From Chitinophaga agri (GTDB lineage: Bacteria > Bacteroidota > Bacteroidia > Chitinophagales > Chitinophagaceae): a stretch of DNA of 64,000 nucleotides. Shown here one piece after another: positions 44,809-54,349 of this stretch. A program made the translations under genes and the position numbers. Below the pieces are notes generated by a model, which worked only from the letters and a program-made list of their open reading frames with translations, ran no database searches and had not been told where the DNA came from. The DNA lies in contig NZ_CP048113.1 in assembly GCF_010093065.1 (NCBI RefSeq), positions 1,674,001-1,738,000 of the forward strand, read 5' to 3'. How positions within the stretch are numbered: position 1 is the stretch's first letter; each line of letters begins with the position of its first letter.

Positions 44809-45519
44809 ATGAACAGAAAACATTATCTTTTTGCATTGATGTCAGTAGTCTTTACCGCCTGCGCTGGTACACAGGCAGACAACACGCTTTCCGGCAAAGA
44901 GACTGCCGATGGCTGGCAATTGCTTTTTGATGGGAAGACAACACACGGTTGGCATCTCTATAACCGGGGAGATAAACCCAGTCAATGGGAAGTAAAAGAT
45001 GGCGCGTTAGTTTGCAGCCCCGGACCGGGTAAAGAGCTTGGCGACCTTGTCACAGACAGTTCCTACAGCAATTATGACCTGACATTTGACTGGAAGATAT
45101 CCGTAGACGGGAACAGCGGTGTATTTGTGAATGTAACAGAGCGCGCTGATATCCCTACAGCATGGGCCTCCGGACCAGAGTACCAGCTACTCGAACAGTC
45201 CCATCATGATTACGTGATTGAGAATAAACGTCCTGGTTGTTTATATGGCTTTTCGCCACAGCTCAACAAGGCTACTCCCAAACCTGCAGGCGAGTGGAAT
45301 CAATCAGAAATCAAACAGGAAAATGGTAAAGTGTCATTTTATCTGAATGGCGTACTCACTGCCGAACAGGATTTTAACACCCAGCAGTGGAAAGATGCGG
45401 TCGCTAATTCAGGATTTAAAGTATTCCCTGAATTTGGCAAACAGACCAGTGGAAAGATCGCATTGCAGGACTGGAATAAAGGGATTGCATTTAAGAACAT
45501 AAAACTGAGAAAGCTTTAG
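44809..45519 (+). CDS. DUF1080 (3-keto-disaccharide hydrolase-like) lipoprotein
   Basis: 236 residues from the ATG at 44809 (another lies at 44803). Lipoprotein leader ends VVFTAC. The DUF1080 concanavalin-like beta-sandwich begins GWQLLFDGKTTHGWHLYN and continues WEVKDGALVCSPG, YDLTFDWKISVDGNSGVFV and GPEYQLLEQSHH. It ends GIAFKNIKLRKL. PF06439 proteins include enzymes acting on 3-keto-glycosides. Its regulator is probably the divergent DeoR protein. A terminator follows at 45559. Confidence 0.92.
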   Translation: MNRKHYLFALMSVVFTACAGTQADNTLSGKETADGWQLLFDGKTTHGWHLYNRGDKPSQWEVKDGALVCSPGPGKELGDLVTDSSYSNYDLTFDWKISVDGNSGVFVNVTERADIPTAWASGPEYQLLEQSHHDYVIENKRPGCLYGFSPQLNKATPKPAGEWNQSEIKQENGKVSFYLNGVLTAEQDFNTQQWKDAVANSGFKVFPEFGKQTSGKIALQDWNKGIAFKNIKLRKL

Positions 45520-45558
45520 CCACAACAATATGCTTCACGCAAAGCCATAACAGAAAAT

Positions 45559-45580
45559 GCCGGAGATCCTGTCTCCGGCA
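45559..45580. terminator. Hairpin terminator
   Basis: TGCCGGAGA and TCTCCGGCA arms around a short loop, between the convergent DUF1080 and MarR genes. Confidence 0.6.
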
Positions 45581-45606
45581 TATCTAACGAAGTATCAGCC
45601 ATATGC

Positions 45607-46065
45607 TTATTCGCTGTTTGTATCAATCAGACTCACCATATTTTTATTGAATGCCGGCAGTCTGTTACTTAAGGAAGCAAAAAATTCCACATCAGCTCTT
45701 TCTATCTCAATCAATGCTTTTTGCAAAACGACACCTCCCTCCTTCGTTAGCCGAATCGTTTTCGCCCTTGTATCCGTTTCGTGCTCCGCCCGCGTTATAA
45801 ACCCTTTCTCTTCCAAGGTTCGTAATACTTTCGATACCATCATCCTGTCCGCATTACTTTGATTGGCGATGTCGCTCTGCGTAACGGCATTACTCTTTTT
45901 CGAAAGCCAACCCAATGCTGCCAGCAATGCAAATTGTGTCTGCGTTAAGTCCAAAGGATCTAACACCTTTTTTTGCTTACGTTGCCACAGCATGGTTACC
46001 TGTCCGAGCAAATAGCCAGGGCTATCATTAGGACTTTTAAAATGAAATTCGATCTCTTTAGGCAT
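45607..46065 (-). CDS. MarR-family transcriptional regulator
   Basis: 152 residues. Winged helix: LTQTQFALLAALGWLSKKSN, then SDIANQSNADRMMVSKVLRTL (recognition helix) and wing FITRAEHETDTRAKTIRLT. It acts as a dimeric DNA-binding repressor in the family. The likely target is uncertain; the nearest co-oriented upstream gene is the VOC gene at 46180. Confidence 0.92.
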   Translation of the reverse strand: MPKEIEFHFKSPNDSPGYLLGQVTMLWQRKQKKVLDPLDLTQTQFALLAALGWLSKKSNAVTQSDIANQSNADRMMVSKVLRTLEEKGFITRAEHETDTRAKTIRLTKEGGVVLQKALIEIERADVEFFASLSNRLPAFNKNMVSLIDTNSE

Positions 46066-46179
46066 ATTGACGTTGAAGCATTTTTGACAAATTTAAATCA
46101 AAATATTGCCGCATCTGTTTTCATGCGATCTTCGAGGTAATATCTCCTGCAATCCGGACCTGCGTGCGCTACCCTGCAG

Positions 46180-46539
46180 TTACTTTTCCTGGAGAAAAGT
46201 GAGTTTATACCCATCCAGATCCTTCACATGAAATGCCCTGCCAAATGGCGTCTCAATAATCGGCCCTATATTACTTACGCCATTTTTAATATACAGCGCT
46301 CTCATTTCGTCCACATTTTCATTAACTGCAAACCACAATGCCACTCCAATGCCCAGCTCCCTGTCTTCCAGTGGCTCAAGCGGCGTTCGGATGGCAAAAC
46401 TGGCCTGCCCTTTATTATATGTAAAGATACAGGCCTGTGGATTAGTGTCTCCGATTTCAAATCCTAATATGCTGGTGTAGAACTCCTTTGAAGCTTCCAG
46501 ATCCTTCACCTGCAGTGATGCAAAAGTCAATTGTTTCAT
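46180..46539 (-). CDS. VOC-family protein
   Basis: 119 residues: MKQLTFASLQVKDLEASKEF, GIGVALWFAVNENVDEM and FGRAFHVKDLDGYKLTFLQ give the paired VOC repeats. The second-strand Glu that normally binds metal is replaced (KLTFL), so it may bind a ligand without catalysis, like the antibiotic-binding members. It shares its upstream region with a broken AraC-type fragment. Confidence 0.85.
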   Translation of the reverse strand: MKQLTFASLQVKDLEASKEFYTSILGFEIGDTNPQACIFTYNKGQASFAIRTPLEPLEDRELGIGVALWFAVNENVDEMRALYIKNGVSNIGPIIETPFGRAFHVKDLDGYKLTFLQEK

Positions 46540-46601
46540 CGTATCATGTATATTGTTGTCGCAAATATAGTATACACGACAACAATATACAAACTATTTT
46601 T

Positions 46602-46772
46602 ATGGACCAACTACCTGCATACATAACAGACAAACCGAAAAGTCTGCTGCTGACGACCCGTTTTTCTATCAGTGAGATTGCGTACCAGATGAGATTCGAG
46701 ATCCCTGCAAATTTCACAACCGTTTCAAGAGTAAGGAGGAAATCCCCCGCTGGAATGCAGCAATCAACATGA
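46602..46772 (+). pseudogene. Remnant of an AraC-family regulator (last HTH)
   Basis: A 56-codon frame containing LLTTRFSISEIAYQMRFEIP and ANFTTVSRVRRKSPAGMQQS, which is the second helix-turn-helix of an AraC protein with minor damage. The sensor domain and first HTH are missing. It lies divergent from the VOC gene and may once have regulated it. Confidence 0.55.
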
Positions 46773-46797
46773 ATTGCTCCCGGCGAGGTGATATGTA

Positions 46798-47130
46798 TCA
46801 GCCCGTGATCCTAAGAGCACTGATCAACCCTTCTGTCAGTTCGAGATGATAGTACAGCACCAGAGGGCTACCAGGAAATGATCCTGACACTTGTGCCGTT
46901 AGCATGGATGTAATGCCATTCTCCTCATATGCTATTGGCTGCATTATGGCCTGATATTTTTCATTTGCTTCGGCTATCCATTGCTGAATTTCCTTTCTTC
47001 CCGTATACACACGACCTTCATCATGCACCAATGCAGTCTCGGAAAAGCAGTCTGCATAGGCCATACTATCAAACCTGCCCTGCGCATGTACTAAATCAGC
47101 TATCACTTTTGGTAATCTCATTGTATTCAT
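46798..47130 (-). CDS. SnoaL-like (NTF2-fold) protein
   Basis: 110 residues: MNTMRLPKVIADLVHAQGRF, MAYADCFSETALVHDEG and GRKEIQQWIAEANEKYQAIM follow the SnoaL_2 pattern. The fold forms a small hydrophobic pocket; activity is unknown. It is directly downstream of the SDR gene (about 13 bases), so the two probably form an operon controlled by the divergent HxlR gene. Confidence 0.8.
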   Translation of the reverse strand: MNTMRLPKVIADLVHAQGRFDSMAYADCFSETALVHDEGRVYTGRKEIQQWIAEANEKYQAIMQPIAYEENGITSMLTAQVSGSFPGSPLVLYYHLELTEGLISALRITG

Positions 47131-47143
47131 ATTTTAGCAATTA

Positions 47144-47938
47144 TCAAATAGTAGGAATTGTTCCACCGTCAATGACATATTCCGTTCCCGTCAGGTAGCC
47201 TGCCCGCGGCGACACCAAAAAACCAACCAATTCAGCTACCTCCGCTGGTTGCGCAGGTCTTCCATAAGGAATTCCACCTAATGCATCCATAATGCTTTGC
47301 GTGGCCGCCTGTTCCGTTGTGCCTGAACTCTCCGCAATGCGTGCTACCATACGGTTGGAAGCGGTTGTCATAATCCAGCCTGGTGATACTGTCAACACTC
47401 TTACACCTTTAGGTGATACTTCATTTGACAAGCCCTTACTGTAATTAATAAGCCCTGCCTTTGCGGCCGCATAGGGCAGCGTAGAATCGTACAAAGGCAG
47501 TTTCCCCTGAATAGATGCAATATGAATGATCACACCACTTTTCTGTTCCAGCATCTGCGGTAGAAATGCTCTGTCTAATCGCACAGGCGCCAGTAAATTT
47601 GTTTGAAGCGTTTGTTCCCAGTCATCATCACTTAACACAGCAAATCCGCCCCCAGGTGTTTCCGAACCTCCAAGATTATTAACCAGTATATCCAGTCTGC
47701 CGAACAACGACAGGATCTCCTGTGCCACCTTCCCGGCTCCTGCCGATGTGCTAAGATCGGCAGCGATAAAATGGAGCTGATCATTTGCCTGTGCCGGTGC
47801 GTTTCGCGCTGTGATAATAACGGTAGCACCTGCGTCGAGCAGTCGTTCGGCAATAGCTTTGCCTGCGCCCTTAGTACCACCTGTCACTAATGCGATCTTG
47901 CCTGATAATTCGTTATTGAACTGCATTCTGTTTTGCAT
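47144..47938 (-). CDS. Short-chain dehydrogenase/reductase
   Basis: 264 residues from the ATG at 47938 (47956 or 47926 also possible). TGxxxGxG as VTGGTKGAGKAIA, NNLGG in place of NNAG, catalytic Ser in IHIASIQGK, Tyr-x3-Lys in YAAAKAGLI, and C-terminal GYLTGTEYVIDGGTIPT. It is a complete classical SDR that reduces or oxidises a small carbonyl or alcohol with NAD(P). It diverges from an HxlR regulator with about 120 bases between starts, the usual arrangement for HxlR control. Confidence 0.92.
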   Translation of the reverse strand: MQNRMQFNNELSGKIALVTGGTKGAGKAIAERLLDAGATVIITARNAPAQANDQLHFIAADLSTSAGAGKVAQEILSLFGRLDILVNNLGGSETPGGGFAVLSDDDWEQTLQTNLLAPVRLDRAFLPQMLEQKSGVIIHIASIQGKLPLYDSTLPYAAAKAGLINYSKGLSNEVSPKGVRVLTVSPGWIMTTASNRMVARIAESSGTTEQAATQSIMDALGGIPYGRPAQPAEVAELVGFLVSPRAGYLTGTEYVIDGGTIPTI

Positions 47939-48059
47939 ATCTGAACTTTTGTACAAATTTGGAACATAGTTTCACTTCATACAAGTACGGAAATACGATT
48001 CAGATAGGGAGAAATTTATCCCTATTGATGGTCCGGAACATTGAGCTATTTTTGCTGTT

Positions 48060-48422
48060 ATGTACGAGAGAAAAACTTTACCGAACCTGCATTGCGGACT
48101 CGACCTGATCGGGGAGATCTTATATGGGAAATGGAAGATAAGATTGCTATGGTTTATAAACGAAGGATACCGGCGGCCCAGTGAATTACAACGTAAAATC
48201 CCGGATGCTTCAAGGAGGGTGCTGAATATGCAACTGAATGAGCTGGAGCAGCACGAACTGGTGTCTAAGATAATCCATCCCGTCGTTCCTCCGAAGGTTG
48301 AATACCACCTTACCGACTTTGGGATGACCTTAATTCCTGTTATCTCCGCTTTGGGCCATTGGGGTGATGAACACGAAGAACGCCTGAGAGCTTTGATTAT
48401 AAAATCTCATGGCAAGACCTGA
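48060..48422 (+). CDS. HxlR-family winged-helix regulator
   Basis: 120 residues. HCGLDLIGEILYGKWKIRLL contains the conserved Cys and the GKWK motif, LQRKIPDASRRVLNMQLNEL the recognition helix and KIIHPVVPPKVEYHLTDFG the wing. It probably controls the divergent SDR/SnoaL pair in response to an electrophile or oxidant. It is the third HxlR gene in the window (with 33030 and the broken 9909). Confidence 0.92.
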   Translation: MYERKTLPNLHCGLDLIGEILYGKWKIRLLWFINEGYRRPSELQRKIPDASRRVLNMQLNELEQHELVSKIIHPVVPPKVEYHLTDFGMTLIPVISALGHWGDEHEERLRALIIKSHGKT

Positions 48423-48426
48423 GCAT

Positions 48427-49617
48427 CTATAAAATATTCCCATACCGGTCCGTAATGCGGATAATATAGACGGGCCTTGCATTGCTGTCAGCTGATAGTG
48501 ATGTCTTATAAATGCTAGCTGTCTCCTCCCGGTAACGCCTCAATTCCTTTGTAAATATTTCGGGAAACTGCGGCCATTTATTCCAGACACTATCCGACTT
48601 AATATTGAATTGATCAGCGAGCCGTTGTTGTAACTGCTGCCGTTCATGAGATACTACCCGCTCCACGTACGACTGCATTTGCGGATTTATTTTCGTATAG
48701 ATCCGAAGACCGTCCCGGTAAAGATCATATGCTGAACCGTCTGCTTTTTTATGCTCCCTACACCATGATTCAAGTGCTTCACGCAGGGTGTTCCGGAAAT
48801 AGGGAACAATCCCGCCATCATCATCGATATTACGATACCGGAGGATAATAGGTTTGCTGCTGGCTTCGATGGCTGTTTCCGGGGAGACATAATTGTATGT
48901 TTGCATCATGTAAATTACGACATCACGACGGCGTTTGGCCATTTCAAGACTGCGGCATGGGTTGTAAAGGTAACCCCCTCTTAACATACCAATAAGCACG
49001 GCAGATTCTTCCAGAGATAGATCACCGGGCTTTTTATTAAAGAACATGTGCGCTGCATTCTCAATACCCATTACCTGATCGCCAAATAGACGATTACTAA
49101 GGTAAAGCGCAATAATTTCCTGTTTGGTAAAATGGCGTTCCAGTTTTACGGTGAGCAACCACGTCTGCATGTTCTGAAAGTTGCTTTTAGCATCATTAAA
49201 GGGCTTAGATACATCGCTGTTATTGCCTAATAATCTGCTAGCCAGCTGCTGCGTGAGCGACCGTGAACCATGCCTTTTACCTATCCACTGCTGAACAAAA
49301 GGAATATGCCATATATCTCGCGTAATGATACCGTTATGATCATAAAAGTCCGGGTCCTCTGTCGCGATCAACCCATTTATAACATGCTTCCCAATAGCCT
49401 CATAATTAGTATAGGAACGGTCTCTCTGATAATATTTGCCTACTACGGCACCATCCTCCCCAATTATTTCAGAGGCCAGCACAGACTCCGGATTCTCCAG
49501 TGTTTCAATTGATATCATATTGCCGATCACCCGGAAATTGATCAAGAGCAATAGAAGGACAAAAACGCCCATTCCGCCCAATACTGTGATCCATAATATT
49601 TTAACTGATAGTCTCAT
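48427..49617 (-). CDS. GT51 peptidoglycan glycosyltransferase lacking a transpeptidase domain
   Basis: 396 residues from the ATG at 49617. One N-terminal membrane helix (ILWITVLGGMGVFVLLLLLI), then the GT51 domain: catalytic Glu in ATEDPDFYDHNG, GSRSLTQQLASRLLGN, KLERHFTKQEIIALYLSNRL and EESAVLIGMLRGGYLYNPC. Class A penicillin-binding proteins continue for another 350-450 residues with a transpeptidase. Here the protein stops in the linker (YIIRITDRYGNIL), so it would polymerise glycan but not cross-link. The lack of later homologous sequence downstream suggests a monofunctional or truncated form. Confidence 0.85.
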   Translation of the reverse strand: MRLSVKILWITVLGGMGVFVLLLLLINFRVIGNMISIETLENPESVLASEIIGEDGAVVGKYYQRDRSYTNYEAIGKHVINGLIATEDPDFYDHNGIITRDIWHIPFVQQWIGKRHGSRSLTQQLASRLLGNNSDVSKPFNDAKSNFQNMQTWLLTVKLERHFTKQEIIALYLSNRLFGDQVMGIENAAHMFFNKKPGDLSLEESAVLIGMLRGGYLYNPCRSLEMAKRRRDVVIYMMQTYNYVSPETAIEASSKPIILRYRNIDDDGGIVPYFRNTLREALESWCREHKKADGSAYDLYRDGLRIYTKINPQMQSYVERVVSHERQQLQQRLADQFNIKSDSVWNKWPQFPEIFTKELRRYREETASIYKTSLSADSNARPVYIIRITDRYGNIL

Positions 49618-49839
49618 AGCTGATAATTCGTATAGGTACAATGCCCACAATATATATTAATTCTTAATGTGATTTATTGCACTTTTACGACAGATTCTTT
49701 ATTATATGCAATACTCCCCGGAAATGTTGCCATTATCCTCACCCGGCTATTATCCTGCCGCTTTTCTTCCTAATTTCAGCGCGCAGTATTATTATTGATC
49801 GCAAAGAGTATACAGCCGATCGCCTAAAACAACTTACTC

Positions 49840-50430
49840 ATGTCAGATTATAACAGCTTTAAGGAGCATCTGCTCAAACGCATGTCTTTTACGGAAGAAG
49901 AATTAAATGAGTTTTGCAGTAGCTTCAAACCGGTAAAAATAAAGAAAAGACAGTTCATCGAACAACCCGGCTTTCTCGCCAAACACAGATATTATGTGGT
50001 GAAAGGTGCTTTCAGAGCCTATGTTATTGGCGATGAAGGACAGGAACATACGATACAGTTTGCGATCGATGACTGGTGGATCTCCGACTACAATGGCTAT
50101 ATATTTCAGCAGCCTGCTACCATGTTCATCGTAGCACTGGAAGATAGCCTGATACTCCAGATTGACTATGAAGCAGAACAACGGCTCAAGAAGAGCAGAT
50201 ATGCTTTCGAAACTTTCTTCCGGATACTCGCAGAAAATACCGCGGCCTACATGGCGCGCAGGGTCATTACTAACCTGACAAAATCTGCTGAGCAACGATA
50301 TGAGATCTTCCTCGAAAGATATCCCAATATCGTACAGAAAGTACCACAGTATGCCCTTGCATCGTTCCTCGGAATGACCACTGAATACCTCTCAAAGCTT
50401 CGCCATAAACGGATTGCGAAAAAAAGTTAA
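49840..50430 (+). CDS. Crp/Fnr-family transcriptional regulator
   Basis: 196 residues. Cyclic-nucleotide-binding-like barrel (KKRQFIEQPGFLAKHRYYVV; GQEHTIQFAIDDWWISDYNG) and a C-terminal HTH (VPQYALASFLGMTTEYLSKLR). The 'W-x-D' segment after the barrel is characteristic of the Bacteroidota subfamily that usually controls a neighbouring detoxification gene. An MFS transporter and a flavin monooxygenase follow 130 bases downstream on the same strand and are the likely targets. Confidence 0.88.
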   Translation: MSDYNSFKEHLLKRMSFTEEELNEFCSSFKPVKIKKRQFIEQPGFLAKHRYYVVKGAFRAYVIGDEGQEHTIQFAIDDWWISDYNGYIFQQPATMFIVALEDSLILQIDYEAEQRLKKSRYAFETFFRILAENTAAYMARRVITNLTKSAEQRYEIFLERYPNIVQKVPQYALASFLGMTTEYLSKLRHKRIAKKS

Positions 50431-50562
50431 TCCAGTTCAACTTTTTTTCTTAAACCAGTTAGCCCTATTTTCCTGTCTCAGTTCATTGGAAAGGGCCCGT
50501 AGAGATGCCACCTTTGTATTGTCTTAGAGACAACAAAACAGGAAGCAATTAAATATACTAAA

Positions 50563-51732
50563 ATGGCATCTCTAACAAAAACACAGGTATTCATCATGGC
50601 GGCAACTGCTGGTATCAGCGTAGCCAATGTATATTACAGTCAACCTATATTAAATGCAATTGCGCATTCTTTTGAGATCAGCACGGAAAAAGCAGGTATC
50701 ATTTCCGTACTTGCACAGATCGGTTATGGCATAGGTCTCTTTTTTCTGACACCTATCGGTGATATGATAGAACGCAAGAAACTGATCCTCTATCTGCAGA
50801 TCGGATTATTCGCCTCCTTACTCATCATGGCTTTCGCACCGACACTTCCCTTATTATATGTAGGTAGCCTGCTGATAGGTATCTTCTCCGTAGTCGCGCA
50901 GGTGATACTTCCTATGGCAGCAAGCCTCGTAAAAGAAAACAGGGGCAGGATAGTCGGACAGATCTTCACAGGTATTCTTGTGGGTATACTCGTCGCGAGG
51001 GTCTTCAGCGGATTTATCACCAACTGGCTGGGCTGGCAATATGTATACCTGCTGTCTGCCGTTATGGTGTTCTTCACAGCCATCCTGATGCAGGCGGACT
51101 TCCCTCCAATGCATGAACGCTTTAATGGCACGTATACGGGACTGCTCAAATCAACGATAGAACAACTGAGAAGATTTCCGGCGTTACGTCGTGCGGCACT
51201 CACCGGTATGCTTGCATTTGGTACTTTAAGCGCCTTCTGGGTAACCCTGACATTTTATCTGAGTGAAGCGCCTTTTAATTACTCTGCCTCCCTTATCGGT
51301 ATGTTTGGCCTGTTGGCCGCTGCCGGCGCACTGCTTGCACCGTTGTTCGGTAAACTGGCAGACAAAGGCACCCATTCCAGGTCATTGATATTCTCAACGG
51401 CACTGACACTGATCAGCATAGTAATACTGAAACTTTTCCCGGGTTCAATTGCCGGTATATGGCTGACCGTTGTATTGCTGGACATCGGCGTACAGGCTAC
51501 ACAGGTGACTAACATCGCCATCATCTATTCACTGGATCATCTGGCGAACAGCAGGATTAACATGGTATATATGACCAGTTATTTTGTTGGTGGTGCGCTC
51601 GGTACCTATTTCTCGATCGTACTCTGGAATGCCGGTGGCTGGAGCTGGTCTACCACCTTCATGACACTGCTGGGCGCCCTGGCAATCATCAATGTTGTTA
51701 CCAGTCAACATACACAAAAACAATTGAACTGA
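50563..51732 (+). CDS. MFS transporter, drug/metabolite type
   Basis: 389 residues with 12 hydrophobic helices. The N-terminus GISVANVYYSQPILNAIAHS is characteristic of a DHA-type subgroup; the loop 2-3 motif appears as PIGDMIERKKL. It exports a small molecule by proton antiport in the inner membrane. Its stop is two bases ahead of the monooxygenase start, so the pair is one operon: export plus chemical modification of the same compound is a reasonable inference. Confidence 0.9.
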   Translation: MASLTKTQVFIMAATAGISVANVYYSQPILNAIAHSFEISTEKAGIISVLAQIGYGIGLFFLTPIGDMIERKKLILYLQIGLFASLLIMAFAPTLPLLYVGSLLIGIFSVVAQVILPMAASLVKENRGRIVGQIFTGILVGILVARVFSGFITNWLGWQYVYLLSAVMVFFTAILMQADFPPMHERFNGTYTGLLKSTIEQLRRFPALRRAALTGMLAFGTLSAFWVTLTFYLSEAPFNYSASLIGMFGLLAAAGALLAPLFGKLADKGTHSRSLIFSTALTLISIVILKLFPGSIAGIWLTVVLLDIGVQATQVTNIAIIYSLDHLANSRINMVYMTSYFVGGALGTYFSIVLWNAGGWSWSTTFMTLLGALAIINVVTSQHTQKQLN

Positions 51733-51734
51733 TC

Positions 51735-52859
51735 ATGAAAATTATAGTAATAGGTGGCTCTATAGGGGGCCTCACTACCGGCATAGCCCTTATGCAACAG
51801 GGTTTCGATGTAGAGATATATGAACGCTCTTCAGCAGGTATGAAAGACAGGGGGGCCGGACTGGTCATCCAGCCGGAAATGATGGATTACCTGATGGAAC
51901 ATAACATTGCCCCCAAAGCATCTTTTGGTGTTCCTGCCAGACAACGGCAGATACTGGATGAAAGTGGAGAGCCTGTGCTCCGGTACCAGAATGACACAGC
52001 GTTTACATCCTGGAATTATATCTGGCGACAGCTAAAGGACTATTTCCCTTCTGACAGATATCACTTCGGATACGAACTGGAACATATTTCACAGGGAATA
52101 CATTCCGTCACTGCCACCTTTAAGAACGGACATGCAGTGACAGCAGAACTGCTGATCGGCGCAGATGGCTATAATTCCCTTGTCAGAAAACAATTCCTTC
52201 CCGGCATTCACCCTCATTACGCCGGCTATGTAGCCTACAGAGGACTGATCCCGGAAAATGAAATGACAAGGGAAGATGCCGCTTTCTTCTCTGACAAATT
52301 CTCACTCTATCCTTACGAGAACTCCCATATCCTGTCTTATATGGTGCCAGGCCCTAACGGCGAATTGACCAGGGGCGACAGATTGTATAACTGGGTCTGG
52401 TACCTGAATAAGACGCAGGAGAAATTAGATCGGCTGCTCGTCGATAAGAATGGATACAAAAGGCAGTACAGTATTCCTGCCGGATTTATGAATAAAGAAA
52501 GCATTGCACAACTGCACCTGCTGGCCAATGAACAACTACCCGCCATACTGCGCGATCGTGTCCATCAGACCACACATCCTTTTCTACAGGTGATCTTCGA
52601 TCTGGCTGTTCCGAAAATGTACCAGGGACGCGTGGTGATACTCGGTGATGCGGCCTTTGTGGTAAGACCACACACTGCCTCCGGCACGGCCAAAGCCTAC
52701 CGGGATGCCATCGTACTCGCCAATAGCCTGGCGGACAATGACGATCTTGAAAATGCACTTGCTTACTGGAACGGACAGCAGACCAGATACGCCATGGCTA
52801 TCGTCAATCACGGGAAACAACTTGCTGCCAGAAGTAAACTGGGACTTGAAACAGTTTAA
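51735..52859 (+). CDS. FAD-dependent aromatic monooxygenase
   Basis: 374 residues. FAD motif VIGGSIGGLTTGIAL (residues 4-18), DG motif LLIGADGYNSLVRKQF, and GD motif VVILGDAAFVVRPHTASG. The GDAAFVVRPHTASGTAKA form is close to that of 2,6-dihydroxypyridine-type hydroxylases. A flavin hydroxylase of a heteroaromatic compound is likely; the substrate is not indicated. Co-transcribed with the MFS gene, followed by a terminator. Confidence 0.9.
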   Translation: MKIIVIGGSIGGLTTGIALMQQGFDVEIYERSSAGMKDRGAGLVIQPEMMDYLMEHNIAPKASFGVPARQRQILDESGEPVLRYQNDTAFTSWNYIWRQLKDYFPSDRYHFGYELEHISQGIHSVTATFKNGHAVTAELLIGADGYNSLVRKQFLPGIHPHYAGYVAYRGLIPENEMTREDAAFFSDKFSLYPYENSHILSYMVPGPNGELTRGDRLYNWVWYLNKTQEKLDRLLVDKNGYKRQYSIPAGFMNKESIAQLHLLANEQLPAILRDRVHQTTHPFLQVIFDLAVPKMYQGRVVILGDAAFVVRPHTASGTAKAYRDAIVLANSLADNDDLENALAYWNGQQTRYAMAIVNHGKQLAARSKLGLETV

Positions 52860-52899
52860 TCATTAACTGACTTTTACCTGCAACACCCCTCATAAAAAA

Positions 52900-52928
52900 A
52901 AGCCCATGGATTAAATTCCATGGGCTTT
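52900..52928. terminator. Bidirectional hairpin terminator
   Basis: AAGCCCATGGA-TTAAAT-TCCATGGGCTT with A and T runs on its flanks. It serves the monooxygenase operon and the convergent beta-helix gene. Confidence 0.85.
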
Positions 52929-52951
52929 CCCAAATAAACAATATAATAAGA

Positions 52952-54349
52952 TTATGACTTCCTGTAACCCGCAGTTCCCATCTGAGAACCTGTCAGTGGC
53001 AGGTAGTAATTATTGATATCCACTTTTGAAGACTGTACTGTCGGGAACTTCTTATTCACCAGTGTACTGGTACCTTCTTTAAAGGTAGCGCCTACCTCCG
53101 CATAGATATAGTTTCTGATGCTAATGGTTGTCACACCGTTAATAGGTCTGATGAATGCGTTGCTGTTAATGATCTGCGCACCAGTCATGCCTGTGCTGCC
53201 ATTGAGACGAAGATTGTTACCTCTTGTCCAGGCCACTGTGTTATTGGTAAACTGCACGATCGCATTTGCAGTACCTCTCAGACTCACACCTTCACCTTCT
53301 CCATTAGTAAACAGGTTATTACGAATAATGTGGGTAGCACCACCTGCACCGGAACCATAGAACTGCAGCAGTTCACCCCATCCGTGATGCACATAGTTGT
53401 CGTGCACATTTGTATTGGTTGTTCTGCCACCGATCAGGATACCGCCGTTGTGCGAGCTATTTTTCTGCAATGCCCAGTTCTTCACTTCGTTGTTATATAC
53501 TTCCAGCTGGTCGATCGCCGCTGTCTGAATACCATCGAGACCTATGTCCTGAACAGTGTTGTTATAGATCTTCACGTCACGCCAGATAACAGGCTGTACA
53601 TACTGATGGCTGGAAGACATTGCAGATACCGAACCATAGTAAGGCGCATTCGCCGTCAGGTCCCAGTAAGTAGCGGTATGGCCGATGTACATTGCTTCGT
53701 TAGTGGTATTCTTGATCAGCAGATCATGGATCTTCAGATTAGACATGGTAGTGTTAGGATAAGCAGTACTGGCATCTCCCTTTACAGGATCAGTCTTGGC
53801 CACGATACCATTACCACCATTCTGAATGGTCAGATTGGAGATCTCCATGTTGTCGGTCTTGTTACCCAGCTGCAGATCATAGTAAGAGGCTTTCGAGCCT
53901 GTTGTAGAACCGCTGATCACAACACTGGATTTTCCTGACTGTCCGCCGAAGTTCATATAATGACAGTTCCAGAATACAATCGCTACACCATACGCTCCAC
54001 CGTTCCAGGCAGGGTTACCAATAGTTACCGTTGTTCCGCTGAGGTTACGTACTACTATAGGAGCAGACGCGCTTCCACTCATGTTGGAAAACTGGACCAC
54101 CTTAAACGTACCCTTTAGATTAAGAATATCACCCGGTTTGTAATAACCGTTTGAGTTGTCAACAGCCAGACGGCCCGTTGCATCGGCAACTAATGTAAAT
54201 TCCCTTCCGGTGGCGGATGCTGTTACAGCGAGATTATCTTCCGCATTCAGTTTCTCTTCGAAAATAGCTTCTTTCTTACAGCTAGCGGACATTGCAAGCA
54301 TAGCGGCGCAGATCATCGCCTGCGCGAAGTAGGTTCGGTTCTTCTTCAT
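52952..54349 (-). CDS. Right-handed parallel beta-helix lipoprotein
   Basis: 465 residues from the ATG at 54349; the frame to 54391 adds 14 unlikely residues. Lipobox AMSASC (Cys at about 24). The mature part has the ladder-like repeats of a parallel beta-helix (MEISNLTIQNGGNGIVAK; DVKIYNNTVQDIGLDGIQTA; LEVYNNEVKNWALQKNSSH; HIIRNNLFTNGEGEGVSLRG), each about 22-25 residues. Such folds occur in pectate lyase-like and carbohydrate-binding proteins. No catalytic Asp/Arg cluster can be assigned from sequence alone. Confidence 0.82.
   Translation of the reverse strand: MKKNRTYFAQAMICAAMLAMSASCKKEAIFEEKLNAEDNLAVTASATGREFTLVADATGRLAVDNSNGYYKPGDILNLKGTFKVVQFSNMSGSASAPIVVRNLSGTTVTIGNPAWNGGAYGVAIVFWNCHYMNFGGQSGKSSVVISGSTTGSKASYYDLQLGNKTDNMEISNLTIQNGGNGIVAKTDPVKGDASTAYPNTTMSNLKIHDLLIKNTTNEAMYIGHTATYWDLTANAPYYGSVSAMSSSHQYVQPVIWRDVKIYNNTVQDIGLDGIQTAAIDQLEVYNNEVKNWALQKNSSHNGGILIGGRTTNTNVHDNYVHHGWGELLQFYGSGAGGATHIIRNNLFTNGEGEGVSLRGTANAIVQFTNNTVAWTRGNNLRLNGSTGMTGAQIINSNAFIRPINGVTTISIRNYIYAEVGATFKEGTSTLVNKKFPTVQSSKVDINNYYLPLTGSQMGTAGYRKS

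Noticed and set aside
53118..53938. Plus-strand frames opposite the beta-helix gene
   Set aside because: They mirror the repeated structure of the minus-strand gene, which has a lipobox and ladder repeats.
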